A stretch of 64,000 bases of DNA from Karalla daura. Taxonomy: Eukaryota; Chordata; Actinopteri; Chaetodontiformes; Leiognathidae. Location: contig CM055193.1 of assembly GCA_029224185.1 (NCBI GenBank), positions 16,833,669 to 16,897,668 of the forward strand, written 5' to 3'. This document shows positions 1 through 10,606 of this stretch, piece by piece. The notes under the pieces are model-generated. The model was not told the DNA's origin and made no database searches. It saw nothing but the letters and a program-made list of their open reading frames with translations. The stretch's first letter is position 1, and each line of letters opens with the position of its first letter. The translations under genes were made by a program, and so were the position numbers.

Positions 1-226
1 CTTTGTCAAAAGCGTCACCGGCATTCAGAGCCGAACTGGGTGTGTGCGTGCGCGCGCGCGTGTGCCTTTGTGTGTCGGCTGCGAGCTGTGCCAGCTGAGT
101 GCGTAGTAAACACCCTACGCTGTCCTTGTTTGACAGAGGTTAGAGGGAGATGCCAGGAGAGGACTTTTGTACGCGTGTGTGTGTGTGTGTCTGTGTCTGT
201 GTGAGAGGGTGTATGTCTTTGCTTGC

Positions 227-284
<58 letters not shown>

Positions 285-3125
285 TCCCGGGCCTGGGGTC
301 GCAGAAGTGTCTGAAATGTTTCAGCCTTTAGATGAGTGAATTCCTGCCCCCGTGGCCCTCCAGCAGCACAGCTCCTCCCGCTGTGCTGTCCTCCGCTGCC
401 CTCTCCCTAATTCGTATTCTTTGGCCGCGGCCCTTTGAAACCCGAAAAAACTACTGCTGCTGCTCCGCGAGCTAAATTTATAGCTGAATAGATCAAAAAC
501 ATCCTGGAGGCAAGAGGCTGGGCCGGCCGGACTGTTTATCTCACCGTTCCAACCATTTCCACGCATATAGATTCTGTGTGATAGGCGGGGAACAAACGCC
601 CCCCCCCTCCCCCTCCCCATCCTCTCTCCCCTCTCCTTGTTTTCGTCTTTTCTTGGAAGCGGACGCACTTGGACTCGTGTGCTCCGCTGCGGTCGCGGCA
701 CATTTCTGGCAGCAGCTGGACCAGCAAATGGAGCGCGGGAGCACGGAAAGACGGTGGAGCGTTGAGCGCTGATAAGAAACGCAGGTGCGCGGAAGGCCAG
801 AGGCAAGGCCCGCATGAATCACGAGACGGCTTCTTAAGAAAGCACAGGGTGGACGCAATTGTGCACGGAGCAAAGTGTTTCTATTGCAACCCCCCCCCCC
901 CCCTCTCTCTCTCTCCCAGCCAGCATGCACACAGTACGATCTATCGATAAGCCGCTCCGCGTCACACACCCCCAGCGTGTGTGGGTGCCAGCCACGCCCG
1001 GCTCACCCCAATTCACCCCCCGGGACGTCGCGGGGCCCCCGGGGGCCACGCGCGCCGGATCGGGCCTGACGCGCATGGCACCGGGTCTGAGCGCTAGCAG
1101 CCTCCATCGTGTTTAGCAGGTGGCTGCGCTGGTTAATGAGTAAGCCCGCTGTGAACCTCTGGCCTCCTCCACGAGGAGGAGCCTCTGCCTCTGCCTGTCC
1201 GTCAGCGTCCCCGGCGCCCCTCGCTGTTTGCCTCTCTCTCTCTCTCTCTGCTCCTCTCGGCCGAGCGGGGGCGCCACGCCGCCGCCAGCCCCTCGCCTCC
1301 CACCAGACGTTCTCTTTTTTTCCAGCGAAGGCGCCGCGCCGCCTGCCAAACGCGGCGGGGGTGGTCAAGATGCTCCTTTGATGGGCTGTTGTTTTATCTT
1401 TTGTGGACTCCCGCCCCTTAATGACGCCATCCGTGGGGAGGGCGGGGGTGGGGGGGGGGGGCTCAGACTTGTCCCGGGCCCAGCCCCGGGGCCTTAGAAT
1501 AACCGCCTCTGACGGCCTGTGCCAGACTACCACCGAACTGCGCCTATTCATGGACGCCGGGCCTCTGTGCTGCATAGCTGGACGCCCCTTGAAGGAGTGG
1601 TTATGGGCAGTCGTCCCCTGGCTCCGGCTGGATGGGTACTGGAACCAGGCCAGGGCCTAATTAATGACAGTGGGTCAAAAGAGATGAAATCCAAGCAAAT
1701 CCCTTTGGTCGGCGCAGGCACTGGCATTCACCGAGCTGCCTTTTTAAGCCCGTGTGGCCAAACTGCTGCTGCTGCTGCTGTTGTCGTCGTCGTCCTCGCC
1801 GTCGCCTCCCTCCCAGGTTACGCAACGCTGCCCCTGTGGTGGCCATTCATGGTTCAGAAATCCACTTGGAAGCGTAACCGTGTGCAGCTCCCAGGCAAGC
1901 AGAGCGCTGCAAAGCGCTGAAAATCTGAGCGCCGCTGGGAATCCGCCGTCTGTCTGCGCGGTGGAGCGCCTCCCGGGTAATCGCTCGCCGTGGCGCCCGC
2001 TCAGAAGGATAACGCGGGCCCAGGCATTCGGGGGTCAGAGCCGCGAGGGGCCGCAAGCCGGAGCCGCCTCAGTATCCTGCGCCCCGTCAGATTGTAAGAC
2101 TCTGCCGTCCAGAGTCCGGGCCGTGGTCTCGGGCTAGCGTGGGCGAGCGCTACGTGCCCGTATGACTGCGCTTCCCGGTGTGCCGTCAGACGCATACCTG
2201 GGCCAGCGTTTAATAGATGTGTGTGTGTGGATGCAGCCCGCGTAACGAAGCATCATAAAAGCACTCCTATGAATCATTCAAGCGCGGGCCTCTTTACGGG
2301 CGCACAGTTTACATGCGTGCCTGGCGCTTTACGGCATGTGCAACCTCGCCGCCCCAAACGGTGACGGGAACACTGTCCCTGGCTTTTCACCAGACACCTT
2401 TCTTTCCTCCCTTTTTTTTCCTGTGCTCAGAGTGCCTCGTTGCGGGTCACGTCCGTCGCGCCCGGCTCTCCGGCCGCCTGTTTTTCATTCCTCAAAAAAA
2501 AAAACCCACATCTGACCTGGCAACCGCTCGGCTCCGCTTTCAACGACGTCCCGCGGGGACGCAGCCGCCGAGGTTGGCCGACGTCGCCAGGAGGCGGGAC
2601 TGTTTGCTTGCTGGTTCCGTCGGAGTGTTTTCCCCATTCAGCGGCAACTAAACAGACAGGACAAGTCATCTGTGATCGCGGGCTGCGGGGAGACGTAAAT
2701 CTGTTGCGAACTGCGATGAATAATGAGCGAGCGTGAGAGGGGAAATGAATGTGACGCACGGTGTTTGGACGTGGCATGCGAAGCCACCCAAACTCCCAGA
2801 TCCTCATCTCCAGTCGGAGCTTTCAGAAATACCTCCAGCGGTATGTATAATCCATTCTGCAGCGGCGTGTGCAGTCTCCTCTCGCGCGGCATGAATAAGG
2901 CAAAAGGCACTTCAACATCCTGCAGAGCTCTCCTGCGTGTCAAACCCCGATGATGTATGCTTCGTGTAACCCGGGATGGAAACGTTTGTAGCTCATATGG
3001 CGGCTCCCTGGCTGAGCTCTGAAGGCCAGCTCCGCCCCACGGAGCTGCTGAATCCATCAGTGCCGCTCCCAGAGGCGATATTCTAACCCGTGCTCTGCTC
3101 TTCTCTCTCTCTCTCCCCGCCGCAG
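1..3125 (+). other. vdra intron upstream of the hinge exon (partial)
   Basis: No zinc-finger coding exon (Cys-X2-Cys pattern) is visible here, so the DNA-binding exons are further upstream. The stretch is fairly GC-rich with scattered CpGs, a GT run near the start, several poly-C and CT runs, and a quieter block around 1640-1760 (TAATTAAT, GGGTCA) that could be regulatory. It ends in a strong polypyrimidine tract (about 3095-3118) and CGCAG. Confidence 0.8.
231..282 (+). repeat. (GT)n microsatellite
   Basis: Pure GT dinucleotide run of about 52 bases, with further imperfect GT sequence just upstream (about 43-230). Confidence 0.95.
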
Positions 3126-3310
3126 TCATCCTGACGGACGAGGAGGTCCAGAGGAAGAAGGACATGATACTGAAGAGGAAGGAGGAGGAGGCGGCCCGGG
3201 AGGCCATGCGGCCGCGTCTGAACGAGGAGCAGGCCCGGATCATCTCCTCCCTGGTGGAGGCCCACCACAAGACCTACGATGCCTCCTACTCCGACTTCTC
3301 CCGCTTCAGG
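3126..3310 (+). CDS. vdra: vdra exon: C-terminal extension, hinge start, helix 1
   Basis: The exon starts after a long pyrimidine tract and CGCAG. Its first two bases complete a Phe codon begun in the preceding exon, then read ILTDEEVQRKKDMILKRK. This basic stretch is the C-terminal extension that follows the second zinc finger. The exon continues through a basic/acidic helix to HHKTYDASYSDFSRFR, the start of the ligand-binding domain. It ends on a complete AGG codon before GTCAGT (phase 0). Confidence 0.96.
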
Positions 3311-6300
3311 GTCAGTAAATGTGACAGAGGGGAGCGTTCCCCCCCCCCGGAGCGCGGCACCGGGCCACCACACTGTATTTTCCGACCAAAAAACAAAACA
3401 AAACCAAAAAAAAAGGAGTGCAGAAAGTGAAAGAAGGCGAACAGAAACCTTTTCAGCTCGCAGCCCGTCGCCGTGGAAACGCTCGACTTTTTGATTCCCA
3501 GAACTGGTGCTCGAACAAAATGTAATAATAGGACGCGGATACCATCTGCTCGGGTTCACCACAACACTGCGGACCTTGGCGCGCTCCCTTTCAGCTTGTA
3601 CCCGTGACTGTAATGGGCCGAAGTATGCTACAATTAGGGCTAAAACACCAGGAATGGCTGCCACTTCTGCCCTAAGTATTTAACTGCATTACACGGCCCT
3701 TATTGCATGAACAGCGGGAGCCGAGATTGGCTCCAAGGTGTGGATAAACTTCCACTTACCTCGCACTGCATGTGGCCGTCGCATCATGTGATTTTCCAGT
3801 TTCCTCTCATCCGTCCATTCATTTTCCTCCTCCTCCTACTCCTCCTCCTCCTCCTCCTCCTCCTACTCCTCCATCTTGGGTTAAGCAGAGTAAATCAGTC
3901 ATTCATGCCCTGGAATGTTCTCTAGCCCTTCCCGGTGGATCCAGAGTCACTCAGGAGGCATCCTAATAGAGTCCCTGCACCACTACAAACGAGCAGCGGC
4001 TCTCCTCACCTCATTCCTAAGGCTGAGCTTAGCCCCCCCCCCCCTCACCCCGCCTCCTTTTCTCATGTCTGCCATCTCATTCTTCAGCCGCTCGTCACAG
4101 CCGAGGCTTGGAATGCAGTCTGACCCCTCAACAGGCTCGACGCAGCCCCGCGCTAGCAGGCAAAACCCACTCTGTTTGACTGCTGCAGCGCGCCACCGGG
4201 ACCCCCGCGTAGTTCACCTCCTCGGCTCAGGCCGGAGGGCCGGGGGCCGCGCTCCGCAGAGCTGCCCGTCCCCTCCAGCTGGTCAGCTGAATCACCTGCG
4301 CCGGCCCCCAGAGCAGCCGTCCCGCGCACACGCCGTCCACACCCGCTCGAATGGTCCCGACCCGTCGCTCAGAGTCAAGCCCCGCGCTTAACCGCCAGCA
4401 CGTCTTGGCGTGAGTTATGGCCGGGCGGCGTGACAGACTCATTAAGGAGCGGTGTATCAACATGTTGTACATGTGCGGAGCGGGGGCAAAATCCCAACCG
4501 CCACGATGTGCATGGAGGTATGCGAGCGGCCGCAACGCTCTTTTGATCTTGGCGAGGGCCTGTTTTCAGTTTGCTCCACGCCCACAACCTGAGTCACCAG
4601 AAGCAGCCCGCCCCTCCTCCCCCTCCCCCTCCTCCTCCCCCTCCCCCTCCTCCTCCCCCTCCTCCTCCTCCACGTCTCGAACTCGATACGCACACAGACG
4701 AGGGTTTTTTTTTTCTGTTTCTGTCTTTTTTTTTTCGGAATGCGGACTGGCTGGCGTGTCTCGAGAAAGCCTCCGCGACGGCTCCTCATGTGTCTGTGAT
4801 GTTGCACACAGTGTACAGACCGCCACGACCGCACTCTCGCTGCGTAGTTGATACGCAGTGACTCGGTTTTTCCCGATCCCGAGCTGCGGTCGGCGCTCTG
4901 AACTGGGGGTGAACCGGCAAGATGGCGAGAGACGTGCCCGCAGGACACGGCCGTGGGGCTGAAGACGGAGGCTGAAACGAGACTTAAGTGTCTGGTGAAC
5001 GAGTCAACAGCTTTCCCCTTCTTGGTCTCAGTAGAGAACAGGCAATATGGCGGCAAGCTGCCTCTCGAGTTTTTGTCCCGGTAAAGGGTTTGATTCCGAG
5101 CAGTGAAGGTTTGTCCCGGTCCAGGTTGGTGATGTTTGTCTCTCCCTGTGTGTGTCCCCAGCCTCCGGTGCGTGAAGGCCCAGTCACACGCAGTGCCAGC
5201 AGAGCGGCGTCCCTGCACTCCCTGTCCGATGCCTCCTCTGACTCATTCAACCACTCGCCTGGTGAGAGCACCTGCTCCGTCACACATACACACGCAGCAG
5301 CCCCCTGACCGCCGCCCCCTTCCCTTCTCAGACAGACATGCTCAGAACCCTGTGTTATGTTATTGTGCTACGTACCATTAACGTCCTTGTTCCCTCTTAG
5401 CTTCATAATGTCGGATGAGTCAGATCAGGGAACATAATGCCGCAAAGGAAGGACAATTTTTTTCACATTCCTAAAGGCAGAAAGAGCCCTGGTTTCGTAA
5501 TTGTCTCCCACACCGATGTTTCCTTTTCACTGTTGCGTACCTTTCAAAATAGAGTGTAGAGTGTTGCCGTTTTTAACGAAGTGAACTGAAACCTTTTCTA
5601 ATCTGTGTTCCTGAGGCACTAAACGTGATATGTCTTCAGTGCGAGAGGCCGGGGGGGGGGGGGGGGTTTGAGTTTCCACTGTGCATATGGTCTCACCACT
5701 CTCACCACACAATCACGCTTTGATTCAGTATGCTTCCCTTTAACCGCTTCCAACCCCTCCCCCCTCCTCCCCCTCCCCCTCGTCTCTGCATCCGATCCCT
5801 CCCCTCGTGCAGAGTCGGTGGACACCAAGATGAACCTGAGCAACCTGCTGATGATGTACCAGGACGGGGGCGCCAGCAGCCCCGACTCCAACGAGGAGGA
5901 CACCAAGCTGTCCATGCTGCCCCACCTGGCCGACCTGGTCTCCTACAGCATCCAGAAGGTCATCGGCTTCGCCAAAATGATCCCAGGCTTCAGGTGCGGG
6001 CCCGCTCGTGGACGTCGCTGGCTTTTCCTGCCAGTGGGAGATGCGCCGCAGCGCGGGCCGCGATCCCCCCCGTGCCAACAAGTCACACCTCGTGTTTGCG
6101 TTGTGTTGAAACCAAGTATCGGATCACCCGTCTGCAGCCATCTCACCGGCTCATGTGTTGCCTGGTGAAATCCTGCTGCATCGAACGCACAGGCACACAC
6201 ACACGCACACAGGCAGTCAGATTAGCAGCCTGAATGAGATGAGCCCCCCCCCCACCGCCACCCACACACAGGCGGAACAGAATCATTTGCTGCCTGTAAA

Positions 6301-9183
6301 TATGGGGGGACATCACCGAGTAGGGCGAGGCGTTATTATCTCTCCCAAACAAACAAGCTCTTCCCGGAAAAGGCCGGAACGCGGCCGGCGCTTTATAAAT
6401 ACATGCTGAGCTAAGACCCGGCCTAAGGTTATAAATGTATGCACTTACAGGGGCCACATAATAAAAGGATTAGCCGGGACGACTGCAACGCGGCCATTCA
6501 TAATACACGAGTGCGCGTCTGCGCGCCGCCAAGCGGGAACGGGAACGGGGCCGATTAGCCGCCGATGCGCGCGCAGCGCCACATCTACGCCGCGTGCACG
6601 CGTCCCCGCCGCGGGCCTGCTCGGGACGCCTCGCGGGAACGCTCAGCCTCAGGCACGCCGCGTGGGAGTGGAGAACAGCTCCTTTCCCATCGAGGTGGTA
6701 CGCATGCATTAGAGGCGACCTTTTGAGTGTCTGATCCGTCCTGATTTGTGAAACGGCATGTGCTCGGCGCGATACCTTTTTGGCTTTGCGTGGGGGGGGG
6801 GGAGAAAGAAAAAAAGGGCGAGTGAGATGTTTAATGCTGGGCACACAACGCCTGTGCTTGCGTGTGTGGTTTTATGGCCACACAGAGCCTGGAGTTGGAC
6901 ACGGTTGCTACAGTAACCGCCTAATACATTCAGTGCAGTCTCCGTCTCTCTCACACACACACATGCTCACACACGTGTGATCTGCACAGTGGGGCCCCTT
7001 CAGTTTTTATCTTTAATACATGCAGCAAAGATTTGCATGGAGTGTACGCACATATTGCCGTTCTACTTCAGTACGTAGTATATTTCAGCATGTGTAACTT
7101 GCAGTTACTGTACTGTTACTGAGGGAACCCGATGTATCCCCGACTGTGTGAGCTGTCTCGTACGAGGAACGTGCTTGTGTCTCACCCGCCTCTGCCTCCG
7201 TGGCCTCCAGGGAGCTGACGGCAGAGGACCAGATCGCTCTGCTCAAGTCGAGTGCCATCGAGATCATCATGCTGCGCTCCAACCAGTCCTTCAGCCTGGA
7301 GGACATGTCCTGGAGCTGCGGCGGGCCCGACTTCAAATACTGCATCAACGACGTCACGAAGGGTGAGTCCCCGCCCCCCACCCCCCTCCACACCGTCTCC
7401 TTCTCCCTCTCCCCGTGTCGGCCGCGAGCTGCGGAGCACACACACACACACGCACGCATACCTTTCAATGCACCCGCCCGTCCTCTTCCCTCCCGTACTG
7501 AATCACCATCATCTGGAATTTTCCACAAAGGCCACAGCATCCATGAAATGTGTCTGCACATAGTGTCTCCGGCAGTAAAAAGTGCTCAATGTTTGAGCAG
7601 ACGACACAGCCGTGATGTTTTCCCCTCCTTATGTAACGCGGCCTGACGAGGCTCACCCGCGCGCTGCCTCTCCACGCACACTTGCACGTTCAACCCCAGC
7701 CTTTTTCCGGGACGCGGTGAAGGCGCCGCGGGCATGCGCGAAGGGCTCTCTGACGCTCCACTAGCACGTCTGACCGTGTGGCGCCGCTGTGTTTGTGTTG
7801 TCCTCCCAAGCGGGCCACACGCTGGAGCTGCTGGAGCCGCTGGTGAAGTTCCAGGTCGGCCTGAAGAAGCTCAACCTGCACGAGGAGGAGCACGTGCTGC
7901 TCATGGCCATCTGCCTGCTCTCCCCAGGTACCGCCCGCGTCTGTGTGCTCGCCTGCCTCCCTGCCTGCCCCCCGGCGTAGGTGTATTTCCAGCCGAGGCG
8001 CCTTCTCTTTTCTTTCCTCTTCTTTCTCTTTTTTTTCGTTTTGAAAGAGTTGTTAGCTGTTAGCAGGCTGTCAGCGGACGGCAGGGACGCTGCAGCCGGA
8101 GGTCTGCACTTTGGGGTTGTTTGTTGACGCTGCCACTCACCCATGTTCGGAGCCTCTCCTGACAGACAACGCGCTTTGTCGAACACGCTCGGTCACGCAA
8201 CGGCAGAAAGCCTTGTTCGCCAGCTCTCAGTTAAAGCAGATGGGAGCTGAATGAGCCCATTGAGCCGCAAGGCCACTTCAGTAAGTGATTCAGCCTCATT
8301 CAATATATAAACATTTCAGAGGCTGTTTGACTCACGATAGTGAGGAGACTAGTGGAAGCGACGAGACAAATGGTAACGTCCAGATTCCGGGTAAAGCCTT
8401 CAACAACGAGGGTTGGTTTCATTCCAGCTCCAAACCTAAAGTTCCCCGAGCCCGAGCCCAAGGTCTCTCTTTAGAAAACACTGTCTCTAACTCGGGTGGT
8501 TACCAACAACGCACCTGCTGACGCATACTGCATCCCTGCCCCCGTCTCTGAGAGTTTAAGGCCTCCCCAGGTTCCCAGGGGTTGTTTGATTCTTTTCAAA
8601 TTGGATTCAGAGAAAGGTCAGTCTCTTATGAGAGTTGAGAGGCTTTCCATTATCAGTTTTTCATCGCAATATTTCAGTTTTGCAGATTTGTGGGGCTGAT
8701 GTCACACCTAACCATGGTTTTATATTTACTCATTTAATTGCCAAGAGACATAAATTCTCAGTGCGTCCAGAATCATACGCTTAAGCTTTGCAATAAGCGA
8801 ATTTTATGCTTAAAATGATGCAGTCACCAAATTCTAAACGAATAGAAGCCAATGTGCAGGATTTGGTGGCGAGGTTGCAGACTGAGCCCCCCCCCCCCTC
8901 CCCTAACTGTCTCCGTCTTGCGCTGGCAGATCGTCCCGGGGTCCAGGACCACAGACGCATCGAGAAGCTCCAGGACCACCTGTCTGAGACGCTGCAGGCC
9001 TACATCCGGGTCAACCACCCGGGCGGGCGCCTCCTCTACGCCAAGATGATCCAGAAGCTGGCCGACCTGCGCAGCCTGAACGAGGAGCACTCCAAGCAGT
9101 ACCGCTCGCTCTCCTTCCAGCCCGAGCACAGCATGCAGCTCACCCCGCTGGTGCTGGAGGTGTTCGGCAGCGAGGTGTCATAG
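3126..9183 (+). CDS. vdra: Vitamin D receptor (NR1I1), 3' six exons, 5' part outside window
   Basis: Ligand-activated nuclear receptor for 1,25-dihydroxyvitamin D3; it works in the nucleus as a heterodimer with RXR. Join 3126-3310, 5162-5261, 5813-5993, 7211-7362, 7811-7927 and 8930-9183: all junctions are GT-AG and keep one frame, giving 329 residues (first codon split) and a TAG stop. Family landmarks visible: ILTDEEVQRKK after the zinc fingers; HHKTYDASYSDF (ligand-contact Tyr); a Ser-rich hinge; SMLPHLADLVSYSIQKVIGF with the helix-3 Ser and coactivator-clamp Lys; IMLRSNQSF (Arg and Ser that hold the 1-hydroxyl); DMSW; KAGH and EEHSKQY (the two His that bind the 25-hydroxyl); helix 12 LVLEVFG with the clamp Glu and Phe. 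Nothing is broken or missing. The hinge text RSASRAASLHSLSD matches my recollection of zebrafish Vdra rather than Vdrb, so the paralogue call is likely but unchecked. The DNA-binding-domain exons must lie upstream of position 1. Confidence 0.97.
4609..4672 (+). repeat. CCT/CCCCT-rich tract
   Basis: Polypyrimidine tract of CCT and CCCCT units in a vdra intron. It produces artefactual poly-Pro and poly-Ser frames on the + strand. Confidence 0.9.
4899..4915 (-). promoter_or_regulatory. Perfect DR5 nuclear-receptor half-site repeat
   Basis: On the minus strand this reads GGTTCA CCCCC AGTTCA: two RGKTCA half-sites in direct orientation with five bases between, the classic RAR:RXR retinoic acid response element spacing. 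It lies in a vdra intron. The match is by inspection only and binding is not shown. Confidence 0.4.
5162..5261 (+). CDS. vdra: vdra exon: Ser-rich insertion domain
   Basis: A 100-bp exon between CCCCAG and GTGAGA, phase 0 in and phase 1 out, encoding 33 residues from PPVREGP to SFNHSP. It is rich in Ser, Ala and Asp and belongs to the flexible insertion between helices 1 and 3 that is special to vitamin D receptors and poorly conserved between classes. Its sequence is the main reason for preferring the Vdra paralogue. Confidence 0.94.
5262..5812 (+). other. vdra intron
   Basis: A GT-AG intron. A 16-base G run sits at 5651-5666 and a C/T-rich tract precedes the acceptor. I see nothing else in it. 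Confidence 0.9.
5813..5993 (+). CDS. vdra: vdra exon: end of insertion, helices 2-3
   Basis: A 181-bp exon after CGTGCAG. The incoming G plus AG makes Glu. The first part (MNLSNLLMMYQDGG..SPDSNEED) is the variable loop. The second part (LSMLPHLADLVSYS then IQKVIGFAKMIPGF) is helix 3, carrying the ligand-contact Ser and the Lys of the coactivator charge clamp. The outgoing AG splits an Arg codon before GTGCGG. Confidence 0.96.
5994..7210 (+). other. vdra intron
   Basis: A GT-AG intron with short CA runs (6196-6210, 6950-6975). A GC-rich, CpG-rich block at about 6465-6680 is preceded by AT-rich TAATAAAAGG-type sequence. No coding signal. Confidence 0.9.
7211..7362 (+). CDS. vdra: vdra exon: helices 4-5 and beta turn
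   Basis: A 152-bp exon after CCTCCAG, encoding ELTAEDQIALLKSSAIEII, then MLRSNQSF with the 1-hydroxyl-binding Arg and Ser, then DMSW with the pocket Trp and a Cys/Gly-containing turn. It leaves one G before GTGAGT. This is the nuclear-receptor signature region and is intact. Confidence 0.97.
7363..7810 (+). other. vdra intron
   Basis: A short GT-AG intron with a C-rich start and a small CA run near 7439-7455. Nothing else is visible. Confidence 0.9.
7811..7927 (+). CDS. vdra: vdra exon: helices 6-8
   Basis: A 117-bp exon after CCTCCCAAG, encoding AGHTLELLEPLVKFQVGLKK followed by LNLHEEEHVLLMAICLLSP. The first His is the pocket His near helix 6. The donor is CAG|GTACCG. Confidence 0.97.
7928..8929 (+). 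other. vdra last intron
   Basis: A GT-AG intron with a C/T run before the acceptor (about 8886-8902). No coding or repeat element recognised. Confidence 0.9.
8930..9183 (+). CDS. vdra: vdra terminal coding exon: helices 9-12
   Basis: The exon starts after CTGGCAG and reads DRPGVQDHRRIEKLQDHLSE, then LQAYIRVNHPGGRLLYAKMI, the RXR-dimer surface (QKLADLRSLNEEHSKQYRSL) and the activation helix TPLVLEVFGSEVS, ending in TAG at 9181-9183. His and Tyr of EEHSKQY and Phe of LEVFG line the hormone pocket. Length and ending match the family. Confidence 0.97.
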
Positions 9184-9187
9184 CAGA

Positions 9188-9268
9188 GGACGGACGGACG
9201 GACGGACGGACGGCGGCGCGCTCACACACACACACACACGCACGCACGCACACACACACACACACGCT
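9188..9268 (+). repeat. (GGAC)n followed by (CA)n
   Basis: Six GGAC units start five bases after the vdra stop, then a GC-rich link and a run of CA dinucleotides. This lies at the start of the 3' UTR. Confidence 0.95.
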
Positions 9269-9417
9269 CGTCACTCACGGGATGATTCACCGACCCTTAT
9301 CGCCTTCTCCTCAAAGGAAAAAAAACAGCCCAGTCCCGATTCACCCCAACACGCGGGAGGAAAGACGGATAAGTCTGACAGATGGACAGTAACCTTCACC
9401 TCTGCATCTGCCCATTC

Positions 9418-9453
9418 TCCTCCTCCTCCTCCTCCTCCTCCTCCTCCTCCTCT
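9418..9453 (+). repeat. (CTC)n microsatellite
   Basis: Uninterrupted trinucleotide CTC run in the proximal vdra 3' UTR. Confidence 0.95.
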
Positions 9454-10432
9454 GTCGGACCTCAAGCAGCAGGACGCTGACGTGCGGACCTCTGGATTTG
9501 TGGAAACAGAGCGCAGCGTATCCCCGCAGCACACGGATTAGCAGATCACACCTCCGGATCCTCTACCAACAACAACAACAACAACAGCATCAGCATCAGC
9601 CACCAGGCGGATCTGGGCGGCGCCCTGGGCCCAGAGAGAGTAAATGCCTTTTTGTCATCGCCGCCCCCTCCTCCCGGGACATCAGCTCCAGATCCCCGCC
9701 GCTTTCTTTCACAGCGGAGACAGCCGGAGGGACGGGGCGGCCCTCTCCTTATCACCGTCATCCTCGTGACCCACGCGCACACACCGTCACCGCGGCGACG
9801 AACCGACATGTTATTAACCACGCCGACACCCCCCGAGGCCGTACATTTCTAGCTGCGTTACTACACTAGTGTTAGATCGCTATAAACGATTGTTGATTTA
9901 CAGCTTTTTTTTTTATCTCTACTTCTTTTTTTTTTTCTTCTTCGTTTTTTCCTTTTTCCTTTTTGACAGCAAAGATATCCAAATATGAGAAACGTCGGCG
10001 CGGCCGGCCACGGGCAGGGCGCAACGTGACGAGAGCGCTCAGTTTACTGGCTGGGGAAAACAAACAAAAACAAAAGAAAAGGCCCCGGGCTGAGACGGGA
10101 GCCTGGGCCCCTGCCGAGCCCGGCCTGTCTGCGCATGCGCAGCGGGACGGCCACCGGAAGGGAGGGGACGGACGTCCGAGCGGGACTGTCCCAGCGCCGG
10201 AGCCCTGGGAGGGAGAGGAACGGAGGGCGGATCCACGGAGCGAGATGATGCTACAGTCTGGAATTCCTTGTTCACGAGACAAAAGGGAATTTCACAAAAC
10301 TAGAATGTATTTATAATGCTATAAAAATATAAATGATACGGATAAGCTGATATAAATAGATAAATATATATATATACACACAGACACATACACACATATA
10401 AATATATATATATTTAAGAGAGTGAAACATGG

Positions 10433-10450
10433 TTGCCTCCATGGAGGCAA
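10433..10450. repeat. 18-bp perfect palindrome
   Basis: TTGCCTCC-AT-GGAGGCAA reads the same on both strands. It lies just after an AT-rich TATA-repeat stretch in the putative vdra 3' UTR. Confidence 0.8.
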
Positions 10451-10561
10451 ATAGTTGTGATTGTTGTATAATGTAGAGGATTTGAAGACCCTCCTCATCT
10501 CTGTGTACACACGTGTCACCTTTTCAGAGGCGGATGTAGACGCAGGGGGGAGATCACTGAC

Positions 10562-10563
<2 letters not shown>

Positions 10564-10604
<41 letters not shown>
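10564..10604 (+). repeat. (GT)n microsatellite
   Basis: GT dinucleotide run followed by a short G run (10605-10618), within the putative vdra 3' UTR. Confidence 0.95.

Positions 10605-10606
<2 letters not shown>

Larger units (their letters stand above)
3311..5161 (+). other. vdra intron
   Basis: A GT-AG intron with no coding sequence. It holds CTC-rich pyrimidine tracts near 3828-3870 and 4609-4672 and a perfect direct repeat of nuclear-receptor half-sites at 4899-4915. Open frames across it are low-complexity translations. Confidence 0.9.

Noticed and set aside
1003..1575. 190-codon minus-strand frame
   Set aside because: GC-rich low-complexity (Arg/Gly/Glu/Pro) translation inside a vdra intron; no domain or splice pattern.
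1665..1685. Vitamin D response element (DR3) near GGGTCAAAAGAGATGA
   Set aside because: Only the first half-site fits; the second has too many mismatches.
2638..3270. 210-codon minus-strand frame
   Set aside because: Antisense shadow of the vdra hinge exon and the adjoining intron.
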